The notes below the pieces were generated by a model. The model was not told where the DNA came from. It did not search any database and was given only the letters and a program-made list of their open reading frames with translations. From the NCBI RefSeq assembly GCF_029910215.1, contig NZ_CP110396.1, forward strand, positions 1,674,001 through 1,738,000: a DNA stretch of 64,000 nucleotides, given 5' to 3'. Each line of letters begins with the position of its first letter. Positions within the stretch are counted from its first letter, which is position 1. Made by a program: the position numbers and the translations under genes. Below, one piece after another: positions 1 through 8,523 of this stretch. Origin of the DNA: Paraburkholderia sp. D15. Its GTDB lineage: Bacteria > Pseudomonadota > Gammaproteobacteria > Burkholderiales > Burkholderiaceae.

Positions 1-372
1 CTCCTGATAGATAAAAACCCTTGAATCACTGACGGGCGAGAAGGTTTTTTCCAGCCATGATCGTCCGGTTTTCTCATCGAGTTTGACCGGGTTATAGCGT
101 TGCTTGAGACGCAACTCGCTTTCTCGTGCCTCAACCTTGGCAAGGTAGGTTTCCCTCGCAGTGTTGCGTGTTGTTTCCAGCGTCTCGCCGCGCCATTCGT
201 AGGTCTCATTCGATATTTCGCTCGATGCGGGCCGGTCGAACACAAGGCGACCGATGCACCACGGGCGCAAATTGGATAGCAAGGGATTGTTCGTGACTGG
301 TTCGACGCAGAATGTGGAGGAATAGATGCAAAGACCCGTCAGGAGGGGAAAGAGACGAAATAGGTTATTCAT
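1..372 (-). CDS. Tli4-like T6SS immunity protein, copy A (3' part outside window)
   Basis: The reading frame starts at the ATG at 370-372 and is still open at position 1, so only the first 124 residues are visible. It has a hydrophobic signal-like N-terminus followed by NNPLLSNLRPWCIGRLVFDRP, a segment shared almost unchanged with the two intact paralogues downstream of vgrG. The WCIGRLVFDRP-type start matches what I know of Tli4-family immunity proteins, which act in the periplasm against phospholipase effectors. It is the third immunity copy in the array, farthest from the effector. Family assignment rests on memory and on context with the lipase gene. Confidence 0.75.
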   Translation of the reverse strand, partial: MNNLFRLFPLLTGLCIYSSTFCVEPVTNNPLLSNLRPWCIGRLVFDRPASSEISNETYEWRGETLETTRNTARETYLAKVEARESELRLKQRYNPVKLDEKTGRSWLEKTFSPVSDSRVFIYQE

Positions 373-498
373 GAGCAAGCTCTCGGGTATCTATGTCGTT
401 CTGAACCAAGGGCGTTCTCTTCTGAAGCTTAAAAGTCCATGAGTAATAGGTTCATTGGACCGCTCTGGATATCCACCCTAGCGCTCCCGTCGCGAAGG

Positions 499-600
499 TT
501 ACGATCGGTTTTCGTTGAGAAGATTGCTAGCGTCACCTCCCTGTACGATACCGCCTACCGTCGTGAGATCTCCCTTTACGATGTCGTAACGTCGCATCAT
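499..600 (-). pseudogene. Truncated PAAR-domain gene
   Basis: A start at 598-600 opens a frame whose first 23 residues (from MMRRYDIVKGDLTTVGG) equal those of the intact PAAR protein at 1873-2163. The frame then diverges and stops at TAA 499-501 after 33 residues. It lies 8 bases after the stop of immunity copy B, the same spacing as the intact PAAR gene has from copy C. It is therefore the broken end of a duplicated immunity-PAAR unit. It lacks the cysteine cluster and most of the PAAR fold and is unlikely to make a functional spike tip. Confidence 0.75.
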
Positions 601-946
601 TCGCCTTTTTACACTGCGCCTGGTCTGACACGCAGACTGTTCAGCAAGGTATCCCATAGCTGCAGCGCGCCCGCCTCGTCGACCGGCGACGTTGCCTGAT
701 CGGGTGGCAAGCCGCCCTGCGAGGGTGCGCCCAATAACAGTTCAACCGACGTATGCGGTTGTGCCAGCGTCGCAGGATTGCCTGGCGCCAGCAGATAGAA
801 ACGGAAGACCGTCACAGGGCCGTCGTGAAGTTCAAACAGGACCTCTTCCGCGTCCATGCCGGCGACCACCCGTTTTCCTTTGCGCAGGATGCGATAGCTG
901 CCGGGCATGCGATTGAGTTGTGCACGTAAGTCGGACAGGTTCTTGG
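531..946. repeat. Copy 1 of duplicated immunity/PAAR segment
   Basis: This stretch matches 2094-2509 in the same orientation with only about eight to ten differences by eye, at a constant offset of 1563 bases. It covers the last ~110 codons of an immunity gene, the 8-base spacer and the first ~23 codons of a PAAR gene. Similarity falls away on both sides: the remainder of the immunity genes is clearly diverged. Confidence 0.85.
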
Positions 947-1643
947 TGAGTGGATGTCCTTGATCGTCATCCATCGAATCACGAAGCTTGATCAGCAACA
1001 GTGCTGCTCGACCCGGCATCAGCGCAAACGACTGGCTCACCTCCTCAGTGTGAGTAGACGTCCCCGCGACGATTCCGCCGTCGATGCAGAAGCCCGATTC
1101 CGTGGGCACTACCGAGTTGTCCCGCGCTTTGATGCGTCTATAGATGTCGTTGTATATATTTTCAGCGTCGTAAAGACCATCTTCACCAATACCACCGATC
1201 GTATGAAAAAGTGTGTGATTTGCGAAGAGATAGCCTTCTGTTTTAAAAGGCAGCGGCACTGCTGCCGCAGCCTCCTGATAGACGAAAACTCGTGAGTTTT
1301 CGACGGGCGAAAAAGCTTTCTCAAGCCATGCTTTCCCGGTTTTTACGTCCAGTTTGGCAGGATAAAAGCGTTGCTTGGTTCGGAGTTCATTTTCCCTGGC
1401 CTTGATTTTTGCGCTGTAAGTTTCGAACGTCGAGCCGTGGGTAGTCTCCAACTTGTCACCCCGCCATTCGTAGCTCTCATCTGAAATTTCGCTCGAGGCA
1501 GGTCGGTCGAACACGAGGCGACCGATGCACCACGGGCGCAAGTCGGATAGCAAGGGATTGTTCGGAGCTGGTTCGATGCAGAATGCGGAAGAGTAAATGC
1601 AAAGTCCTGTCAGGAGCGGAAAGAGATGATGGACATAACTCAT
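609..1643 (-). CDS. Tli4-like T6SS immunity protein, copy B
   Basis: A 344-residue protein with a hydrophobic export signal (LFPLLTGLCIYSSAFC) followed by the family segment PWCIGRLVFDRP at about residues 30-45. I chose the ATG at 1641-1643 because it is preceded by a GGAG-type ribosome site and matches the start of copy A; a longer frame upstream has no signal peptide at its start. The N-terminal two thirds differ from copy C, but the last ~110 residues are almost identical. Its likely role is periplasmic neutralisation of a phospholipase effector. It lies after the intact PAAR gene on the same strand as vgrG. Confidence 0.75.
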   Translation of the reverse strand: MSYVHHLFPLLTGLCIYSSAFCIEPAPNNPLLSDLRPWCIGRLVFDRPASSEISDESYEWRGDKLETTHGSTFETYSAKIKARENELRTKQRFYPAKLDVKTGKAWLEKAFSPVENSRVFVYQEAAAAVPLPFKTEGYLFANHTLFHTIGGIGEDGLYDAENIYNDIYRRIKARDNSVVPTESGFCIDGGIVAGTSTHTEEVSQSFALMPGRAALLLIKLRDSMDDDQGHPLTKNLSDLRAQLNRMPGSYRILRKGKRVVAGMDAEEVLFELHDGPVTVFRFYLLAPGNPATLAQPHTSVELLLGAPSQGGLPPDQATSPVDEAGALQLWDTLLNSLRVRPGAV

Positions 1644-1872
1644 GGGCAAACTCCTGCGGTGTCTATGCCGTTCTTTGGCCAAACGCGCTCTCTTCCGAAA
1701 TTGAAAGTGCATGATTGATAGTTTTATTGGACCGCTCTTAATATCCGCCCCAACACTCTCGTCGCAAGGGCCACGACGAAAGCATCGGCGCATACACGTT
1801 TGCTAAACGTAGCTACTGACTCGCATCGACTGCCCTCCAGCCATTCTCGTAGCAGATACGGCCACGACCTCA
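1644..1872. other. Spacer between immunity copy B and the PAAR gene
   Basis: No gene is supported here. Positions about 1667-1760 resemble positions about 398-495 upstream of copy A (for example the shared word ATTGGACCGCTCT). The upstream region of the immunity gene was therefore duplicated along with the gene and has since diverged. Confidence 0.5.
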
Positions 1873-2163
1873 CTACACGTCGACGTAAGACGTTTCCTGC
1901 GACGGCACAAGATGAGGGTGGGGCGTACAGAGACAAACGCATAAATCATCGCTCAACGCCGCTTGCCGCCCATCCGGTCCTGTCGTGGAAATGCGAGGCC
2001 CCTCGCATTTGATCTGTCCCATCGTTTTGCAAACGGGACACCAGACGGGGTCGGTTTCGTATGCTTGCTCCCGGCCGCTGAGAAGATCGTGACCGTCACC
2101 TCCCTGTACGATACCGCCTACCGTCGTGAGATCTCCCTTTACGATGTCGTAACGTCGCATCAT
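1873..2163 (-). CDS. PAAR-domain protein (T6SS spike tip)
   Basis: A 96-residue protein that starts at one of two adjacent ATG codons (2161-2163 or 2158-2160). It begins RRYDIVKGDLTTVGGIV, followed by a glycine-rich PAAR core with VWCPVCKTMG, DDLCVCLC and the HPHLVPSQ ending typical of short Burkholderia PAAR proteins. PAAR proteins cap the VgrG trimer and help load effectors. The gene starts 8 bases after the stop of immunity copy C, consistent with cotranscription from vgrG. A broken copy of its start lies at 499-600. Confidence 0.8.
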   Translation of the reverse strand: MMRRYDIVKGDLTTVGGIVQGGDGHDLLSGREQAYETDPVWCPVCKTMGQIKCEGPRISTTGPDGRQAALSDDLCVCLCTPHPHLVPSQETSYVDV

Positions 2164-2509
2164 TCGCCTTTTTACACTGCGCCTGGTCTGACACGCAGAC
2201 TGTTCAGCAAGGTATCCCATAGTTGCAGCGCACCTGCCTCGTCGACCGGCGAGGTTGCCTGATCGGGTGGCAAGCCGCCCTGCGAGGGTGCGCCCAATAA
2301 CAGTTCAACCGACGTATGCGGTTGTGCCAGCGTCGCAGGATTGCCTGGCGCCAGCAGATAGAAACGGAAGACCGTCACAGGGCCGTCGTGAAGTTCAAAA
2401 AGGACCTCTTCCGCGTCCATGCCGGCGACCACCCGTTTTCCTTTGCGCAGGATGCGATAGCTGCCGGGCATGCGATCGAGTTGTGCGCGTAAGTCGGACA
2501 GGTTCTTGG
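2094..2509. repeat. Copy 2 of duplicated immunity/PAAR segment
   Basis: Same-orientation partner of 531-946 (offset 1563). It spans the 3' end of immunity copy C, the 8-base spacer and the start of the intact PAAR gene. The sharp edges of high identity inside otherwise diverged immunity genes suggest gene conversion or a recent unequal crossover. Confidence 0.85.
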
Positions 2510-3209
2510 TAAGCGGCTGACTTTGGTCTCTGTCGTAAGATTCTCGCGTCTTCATTAACAGCAATGCGGGCCTGCCCGGCACCAATGCGAACGACTGACT
2601 GACATCTTCTGGATATCGTGACGATCCGGTGACGATGCCACCATCAAAACAAAAACCTGACTCGGTCGGTACCGTCCAGTTATCGCGTGACTTAATGCGG
2701 CGATACATGTCGTCATAGACGCCTTGGGAAATATCCAGGCCGTCCTCGCCTATGGTGCCGGTCGTATGGAAGAGTGTTTTATCAGAAAGGATGTAGCCTT
2801 CAGAATAAAACGGTAACTTAACACCCTTTACTATGCCCTTCTGATAGACAAAGACTCGTGATTCACTGACGGGAGAGAATGCCGTTTCCAGCCACGCGTG
2901 GCCAGTCTTTTCATCCAGATTGGACGGGTTGACTCGTTGCTTTGTGCGCAATTCGTGCTCTCGAGCATCGACCTTAGTGCGATAGGCCTCAGTTGACACA
3001 TCACGAGTGGTCTCAAGTTTCTCCCCTCGCCATTCATAGGTCTGATTCGATAGTTCGCTTGACGCCGGTCGGTCAAACATAAGGCGACCGATACACCACG
3101 GACGTAGCTTGGAAAGGAGGGGATTGTTCATCGTTGGTTCCACGGAAGACGCGAAGGAGCAGATGCAAAGACCTACCAGAAGAAAGAGACAGCGACCAAT
3201 ACGATTCAT
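2172..3209 (-). CDS. Tli4-like T6SS immunity protein, copy C (next to effector)
   Basis: A 345-residue predicted exported protein. The ATG at 3207-3209 lies 2 bases after the stop of the lipase effector gene, so the two are almost certainly translationally coupled and this is the best candidate for the cognate antidote. It has the signal-like segment CLFLLVGLCICSFASS and then PWCIGRLMFDRP. Its last ~110 residues are nearly identical to copy B while the middle differs, suggesting that specificity lies in the variable part. Tli4 family membership is inferred from the conserved N-terminal segment and linkage. Confidence 0.8.
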   Translation of the reverse strand: MNRIGRCLFLLVGLCICSFASSVEPTMNNPLLSKLRPWCIGRLMFDRPASSELSNQTYEWRGEKLETTRDVSTEAYRTKVDAREHELRTKQRVNPSNLDEKTGHAWLETAFSPVSESRVFVYQKGIVKGVKLPFYSEGYILSDKTLFHTTGTIGEDGLDISQGVYDDMYRRIKSRDNWTVPTESGFCFDGGIVTGSSRYPEDVSQSFALVPGRPALLLMKTRESYDRDQSQPLTKNLSDLRAQLDRMPGSYRILRKGKRVVAGMDAEEVLFELHDGPVTVFRFYLLAPGNPATLAQPHTSVELLLGAPSQGGLPPDQATSPVDEAGALQLWDTLLNSLRVRPGAV

Positions 3210-3211
3210 TA

Positions 3212-5155
3212 CTAATTCCCCGGTACCGGAACATCCTCGCCATTCACAATCTGGACGACACTGTATAGCATCGCCCAATGTGTCCAAGGATGTGCATTAC
3301 TCTTCATATGTTCGTACCCCCCCTGCACAAATGCCATCTGAACGCCTTTAGCCGGCTCACCTGGAACACCGGGTTTCAGCCCACGCGCCTGTGCGTCTGC
3401 CGACCAAGCCGGCACTGTACCGTCACCGCGAATTATTCCAGTCTTGCTAGCGACCTTGTCCCAGTCGGTCTTTAGATTCACGTCGGGTAAAGTATTCGTT
3501 TTCTGAACCGTAAACGTGACGCTAAGATTGTGCTTCGACACGAGCACGCGAATTTCCCCCCTGCCAGAATCGTTAAGCAACTTGGCGTGCTTGAGATCGT
3601 CCTCCGTGACATCTGAAGGCACGTCTCCGGTCCAGATTGCATTACCCCACGTCAAGAGTTCCTTCGTCAACTCTCCCTTCTCAATCGTCGGTTTGCTGCC
3701 GCTGGCCTCTGATGCCGCACCGGAATTCGAAGGTCGGAAGTCAAGTCCGCCCTCGCCATACGCCACGTATGTCGTACTGTGGTAACGATTTCTCAATTGA
3801 CTCTGATTCGTAACGACATCTACGACCATGTTCTTATAGTTCGTTATCAATGTATCTTTTTTCCCAAGATCCTTGAGCCGGTCCTGCACAATGCCAGCGG
3901 GGTCTAGCTGTTTTTCGCTGGGCAGCAAACCGTACCACGCGTCCTTCAGATACAACTCTCTTGCTGCGTCCCCCTCCTCGGGAAACTGCATCAGTACCGT
4001 CCCATCTGGCCGCGCAAAAATCCACCAAGGCGCGCCATTGTGATAATCCGGCATCGGCGTCAACTCCATCGGCCCCGGCGCGTTTGCCATCACGGCCATA
4101 AACTCGTCCGCATCGCGTCCGAGCAGACTGCCATTGATAAAACCATTGAAGCCTCCCTCAGGACCACCGCCGGTTTTGAACCGCTTCGCGGCCAGCGGTG
4201 CGCCCGTCGCCGGTTGACAACCGTGGAAGATGCCGTGTGCCAGATCCTCAAGTCCGTGATTTAACACGGCAAAGCGGCCCACCAGACCACCCATCGAATG
4301 CGTGAGAATGATGGCCTTGCCTGTATCGTTTTCCTTGCAGATTTCGCTCACGCCCATTAGACGGGTCGTCTTCTTTGTCTTCGGATCAACGACGTCCAAA
4401 CCGCTCATCACGTCGCCTGCGGAATCATTGTTGGACTGCAACCAGTTGTACCCGATCGCGTAAACGCGATAGGCATACTTCACGAACTTATTGAATTCCG
4501 CAGAGCCTTCGGTGATCGCCTGCCCCTCGCCGAATGCGCCATACGTCTTGGGATCGGTGCCTAGCACGGGATGCAGCGCCCATTTCTCTCCCGTAGGATC
4601 GCCATTGATCCACGCGCCCTGCAACTTGCCAAGATGCTTCGGGTTGTTCAACTGTTGTTCGAGCCACAACAGGACAGGTTGATAGCTACTCCGGTAGACC
4701 GACCCCCAGCCGCGGCGCCGTGCCTCGTCCTTGGTAAGTGGGCTGTCCTTGTCAAGGTCGATCAGCGGACCGAGCGGCGTCACCGTGACGGTATGAGGAT
4801 CGAAAAGTTTTTCGCGCGACGACGCACTACGAAACCATCCCGCGATAAGGGAACACAGCCCCGCGAGGCCTGAAGTTATCGTGTCGGTGTTCGGTGCAGA
4901 CCATGCCATGTCGCCGCTGTCCTTGGTAGCCAGCGGTGAGCCCATCACTCCCGGGATGAAAATCACCGGGATGGTAGGACGCACACAGTGCAGAGTCTCC
5001 TTGACGCGCGTGTCGTCGGCTGGTGTTAGTGGAGCCTGCGCGGCAGAGTGGCCGTCTTTATCCGTCTTCGACGCCAGGCGCACGACCTCCTGTTCGGCGT
5101 CGTCGCTGGACGTCTCGTCAGTTGTGCCCGCACTGTCGGACTGAGTATTGCTCAT
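3212..5155 (-). CDS. Tle4-like T6SS lipase effector
   Basis: A 647-residue alpha/beta-hydrolase. The N-terminal ~50 residues are polar and low in complexity. An oxyanion-type segment VIFIPGVMGSP follows at about 63-74, and the nucleophile elbow THSMGG places the catalytic serine at about residue 287. This resembles PGAP1/LCAT-like lipases, the fold of Tle4-type phospholipase effectors that attack target-cell membranes. There is no signal peptide, as expected for T6SS cargo. vgrG is 25 bases upstream and an immunity gene 2 bases downstream. The elbow is T-H-S-x-G rather than G-x-S-x-G. Assignment to Tle4 rather than Tle3 rests mainly on the Tli4-like neighbours. Confidence 0.75.
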   Translation of the reverse strand: MSNTQSDSAGTTDETSSDDAEQEVVRLASKTDKDGHSAAQAPLTPADDTRVKETLHCVRPTIPVIFIPGVMGSPLATKDSGDMAWSAPNTDTITSGLAGLCSLIAGWFRSASSREKLFDPHTVTVTPLGPLIDLDKDSPLTKDEARRRGWGSVYRSSYQPVLLWLEQQLNNPKHLGKLQGAWINGDPTGEKWALHPVLGTDPKTYGAFGEGQAITEGSAEFNKFVKYAYRVYAIGYNWLQSNNDSAGDVMSGLDVVDPKTKKTTRLMGVSEICKENDTGKAIILTHSMGGLVGRFAVLNHGLEDLAHGIFHGCQPATGAPLAAKRFKTGGGPEGGFNGFINGSLLGRDADEFMAVMANAPGPMELTPMPDYHNGAPWWIFARPDGTVLMQFPEEGDAARELYLKDAWYGLLPSEKQLDPAGIVQDRLKDLGKKDTLITNYKNMVVDVVTNQSQLRNRYHSTTYVAYGEGGLDFRPSNSGAASEASGSKPTIEKGELTKELLTWGNAIWTGDVPSDVTEDDLKHAKLLNDSGRGEIRVLVSKHNLSVTFTVQKTNTLPDVNLKTDWDKVASKTGIIRGDGTVPAWSADAQARGLKPGVPGEPAKGVQMAFVQGGYEHMKSNAHPWTHWAMLYSVVQIVNGEDVPVPGN

Positions 5156-5180
5156 GGATTCTCGCTTATGTTTGGTCCGC

Positions 5181-7871
5181 TCAGGCGCCGCTCTTGCCAG
5201 GTCGTAACGCCCGGATCACCACGGTTTCGATATCGTTGCTCTTCTGTTCGCTGGTGTGGCCTAGCTCGTCAGTTACTCCACTCAAACGAGAGCCGTCCGC
5301 ACGTATGATTTCGTACGGATGGTTTTTTAATGGATCGCCTGAAATACGGTCGCGCAACAGATACTTGTCGTTGAATGCCGGCTTGTCGAGGCTGTTCAGA
5401 TGCTCGGCCACCGAGCTCGGTCCCTGGCGGCTGAACGAAGCCGATTTGATGGTGCGCGCACCACGCGTGCCGTCTTCGATACCTTGCGGCGTGATGCGAA
5501 TGTAGGAGCCCCCGCACTTGAGCATCAACTCGGTTTTCGCGTCGATCTCGATGCTACCGTTATTGCTCTTGAGCGACAGGCCAAGTTCCGAGAGCAGTCG
5601 CATTTGATCGGAAAGCGCCTGAATATCGATCGCCCCCTTTCCCGCGATCAGTTTCATACCTGCGCGTTGTACGAATAAACTGATCTTGTCCGCAACGCTG
5701 GCAACCAACGATTTTCCAACGGCCCAGTAAGTGTCCTTGCCGCTGACAAGGTTCAAATGATCATCCGCCACCACCTGTATCGACGCGTGCGTCGTGAAGC
5801 CCATGCTTTCCGGACTCGATACCAGCATGACGGGCTTAGCGAAACCATTTGCGTTGCCCGTTCCGCCGCCCGCGGTGACGCCGCCATTCGTAGTGCCAGC
5901 CTTGCCGTGCTGGGTCGCCTTGGCAAACTGCGCAAGTGCCTCCTGACTGGGCTTCAAATCCTCCGCCTTGGCGGTCGAACTCGCGGAAGACAACGATTCC
6001 ACCAGCAAATCCGCCCGCGCCAGAATCTCACGTGGTTCAGTAGTGTCCAGCGGTTGATCGTCTGCGCCAATCCGATGCGTGGTGATATACAGCCCGTCGG
6101 TTGCGTGGACCGCGCCAGCATAGTCGGTTCGCAGCGTGAATCCGCTACCGGTATAGGCACCTCGCGAATTACCGTTCTGAACAATCTGATACCCGACGTG
6201 GAGCATGCTCATGCCGTGACTACTCATGATTCGCATGCGGTTCTGGCCCGTCGAGTCATCCATGACAAGCTGGTTATAGCCCGTGCCACCGAACTCTTTG
6301 GATTGGTAACCTGAAAGCAGCGCGTTTGAATGCCACTGCGGTTTCGCCGTGCCGTTATAAACACGATGAAGTGCTATCGGACGGTCAATATCGTTTCCAA
6401 TATGGCCGATAAGCAGTTCCTCGCCGGCGCGAGGCATATGAACGCCGCCGTAGCCGTCGCCGGTGTCCGACTGCGCGACGCGTACCCAACACGATGCACG
6501 TTCGTCACCCAGGTTGATGCGATCCCAAACGAAGAGAACCTTCACCCGGTTCAATTCGTCGGTATACGCTTCCTGTCCCTTTGGGCCGGCCACGATTGCC
6601 GATTCCAGCTTCGCTTCAGGCTTGGCGTGTTCGAATGGACTGCGGTACGGCACTGTAGTCCGTTGCGCTTCAATGCCCACGCGATAGAAACCCGTGGACC
6701 CGTCCGCGAAGCTCACACCAAATGTCAGGGCGGTATCATCGGCACGAGCCAAAGCGAGCTGGTTACTCAGGCTATGAGGGTAGTTCGCGTCGTGCCCGGC
6801 AAGTGGCAAATTGTTTTCGATGGCCCATTCGACTTCAATGGTCGCAAATTCACGCTGATCCGCCCTATCCTGATCGTGCTCCGGGTGTCCTGAGAGCGTG
6901 AACCGCTGTCCAGCGTCCACCGCTCGCAGGCTGCCCATGCCATGAAACCGCTTCGCCCGTGACTCCCACTCCTCCATGCGAATCTTCGATAGCTGATCGC
7001 CCCGGTTCTGGTCGGGATAGCTGTAGCCACCGGTGTATTCGTAAACTTCCGTTTGAGCAGGCAACGCGCCTTGATTTTCCTGTGTCGGGACGGACGTTGC
7101 CTTGGGATTGAACGGAGTCGGCGGAATTTTGTAGTCGAAGGTGCGTGTGGACAGCAGGACGGATTGCAGCGTCCGCGTACCCGACCACTGGGTGAGTGCG
7201 TCGGCTTCGCTTCCTGTGCCTGCACGATAAAAGCCAACCGTTGCGGGCGACAGCATCTCAAAGGTTTCGAGGCGATCGGTGATGACAAGCGTGTGCGACT
7301 TGCCATCGGCTGCTTGCTGCCAGAAGCCATAAAGTCCCTCGGATTCCAGCAGTCGATGCACGAAATTCCAGTCGCTATCATCCTGTCGGCAATACGAACG
7401 TGCAGGCAGCGATTTTGACAGGGCGAAGCGGTACAAACCTTGCGCCTGCGGATGCTGATTGAAGACGTCAGCGACGATTTCGTCGACACTCTTATCCTGC
7501 CAGTGCCGCTGGTCGCGCCGGAACTTCAGAAAATGCATCCACGAAGAAAATGCCAATTGATAGCTGGTCAAGCTGCCATCCGCGCCTAGACGACGTGCGG
7601 TGTGCACATAACCGTTGTGCGGCCGGTAAGAGCCATCGACCTGTTGAATCCAGAGCGCGACCGACTGGGCGATCAGCGTTTTGAGTTCGACGTTATCCGA
7701 TACGGAAACGCAATCGAGCATGAAAAGGAAATCACGACCTATGCGCGAACGTCCTGTTACGCGGTGCGGTAGCAATACATTATTGCCAGCCGGCGTATCC
7801 AGTTTCAGCAGGCGCCCTTGCTGCGATAGACCGCCCTTGATTGCCCCGATTCCTACATGCCGCGTAACCAT
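5181..7871 (-). CDS. vgrG: VgrG spike protein with DUF2345
   Basis: An 896-residue VgrG. The N-terminal gp27/gp5-like region runs to about residue 420 and includes the family segment SDWNFVHRLLESEGLYGFW. The OB-fold follows (RVKVLFVWDR, then CWVRVAQ and PRAGEELLIGHIGND). A DUF2345 beta-helix covers about 690-830. The C-terminal extension ends with a small domain (NHPYEIIRADGSRLSG) of the type that adapts PAAR or effector. VgrG forms the needle tip injected by the type VI machine. It heads a same-strand series with the lipase effector, immunity and PAAR genes. No T6SS sheath or baseplate genes are in the window, so this looks like a satellite vgrG island. Confidence 0.93.
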   Translation of the reverse strand: MVTRHVGIGAIKGGLSQQGRLLKLDTPAGNNVLLPHRVTGRSRIGRDFLFMLDCVSVSDNVELKTLIAQSVALWIQQVDGSYRPHNGYVHTARRLGADGSLTSYQLAFSSWMHFLKFRRDQRHWQDKSVDEIVADVFNQHPQAQGLYRFALSKSLPARSYCRQDDSDWNFVHRLLESEGLYGFWQQAADGKSHTLVITDRLETFEMLSPATVGFYRAGTGSEADALTQWSGTRTLQSVLLSTRTFDYKIPPTPFNPKATSVPTQENQGALPAQTEVYEYTGGYSYPDQNRGDQLSKIRMEEWESRAKRFHGMGSLRAVDAGQRFTLSGHPEHDQDRADQREFATIEVEWAIENNLPLAGHDANYPHSLSNQLALARADDTALTFGVSFADGSTGFYRVGIEAQRTTVPYRSPFEHAKPEAKLESAIVAGPKGQEAYTDELNRVKVLFVWDRINLGDERASCWVRVAQSDTGDGYGGVHMPRAGEELLIGHIGNDIDRPIALHRVYNGTAKPQWHSNALLSGYQSKEFGGTGYNQLVMDDSTGQNRMRIMSSHGMSMLHVGYQIVQNGNSRGAYTGSGFTLRTDYAGAVHATDGLYITTHRIGADDQPLDTTEPREILARADLLVESLSSASSTAKAEDLKPSQEALAQFAKATQHGKAGTTNGGVTAGGGTGNANGFAKPVMLVSSPESMGFTTHASIQVVADDHLNLVSGKDTYWAVGKSLVASVADKISLFVQRAGMKLIAGKGAIDIQALSDQMRLLSELGLSLKSNNGSIEIDAKTELMLKCGGSYIRITPQGIEDGTRGARTIKSASFSRQGPSSVAEHLNSLDKPAFNDKYLLRDRISGDPLKNHPYEIIRADGSRLSGVTDELGHTSEQKSNDIETVVIRALRPGKSGA

Positions 7872-8107
7872 ACCGCCTCTCTATTTAGTTACGTTCGTTT
7901 TGTGACGCGATTTTACGTATGACGACACGACGAAAGCAACAACGCTTTTGTAGAAAATTGAAAAGACTTAATTCCATATAATGCGAATTGAATTTTTATG
8001 CCTTTCCGCGCGAGCCATACGCAACTTGGAAAGCGGCCGCTATTCATTTGAATAGCGCAATAAGCTCACAATCGAGGAAGGAAAAGTTCGCAGCGTTGGT
8101 GTGTTTC

Positions 8108-8143
8108 GTAATGCGGACATCCGGCAGCGGATGTCCGCATTAC
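8108..8143. repeat. Perfect inverted repeat with 4-base loop
   Basis: The arms GTAATGCGGACATCCG and CGGATGTCCGCATTAC are exact complements of 16 bases around the loop GCAG. There is no following T-tract on the plus strand close enough for a standard terminator. It resembles a REP-type element, or a very stable stem in the leader of one of the divergent transcripts. Confidence 0.7.
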
Positions 8144-8231
8144 ATAAGAACGAACAGGGGATTTTTGTCCGTTTTCGGCGATTTTCCAAAAGTCGCATCT
8201 TTTTTGTACGGCAACACCAGCCGCGCATCGT

Positions 8232-8326
8232 CTCCTGGAATTCCTCACCGTTTGCCCTGGTGACGGCCTCCCCCTGGAAATCCTCACCATTCTTCGAGCT
8301 GGCGAGCTCTCCTGGAACACCTCACC
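8232..8326 (-). repeat. Three iteron-like repeats away from the origin
   Basis: Three 18-mers follow CTCCTGGAAnnCCTCACC, at 8232-8249, 8271-8288 (first base altered) and 8309-8326, spaced 39 and 38 bases apart. Read on the minus strand they give GGTGAGGnnTTCCAGGAG. This closely resembles the origin iterons (AAGGTGAGnnTTTTCGGGAG), especially the one at 24675 ending TTTTCAGGAG. They may bind the same initiator, or may be the end repeats of a lost insertion sequence. Confidence 0.55.
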
Positions 8327-8523
8327 TTTGGCATTCAACTCTGTTGGATTGCGGTATTCAGCATCGCTGTCGCGCGCGCCTCCGAACGCGTGCGCCTCCC
8401 CATTGCGAACCTCCATCGAACGTATCTGCAATCCGTCCGCCTCCAGCACCGCTCGTCGCGTCGCCCACCGGCCGCCGATGTCATTACCTATCCTCGCGCT
8501 TCCATTCCACACTGGAGCTACAC

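Larger units (their letters stand above)
7872..8523. other. Non-coding gap between vgrG and the ABC operon
   Basis: These ~650 bases separate two divergent transcription units, so promoters for both should be here. I support no gene. The vgrG-proximal 100 bases are AT-rich. The gap also holds the 16-bp-arm hairpin at 8108-8143 and three iteron-like repeats at 8232-8326, each listed separately. Confidence 0.6.
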
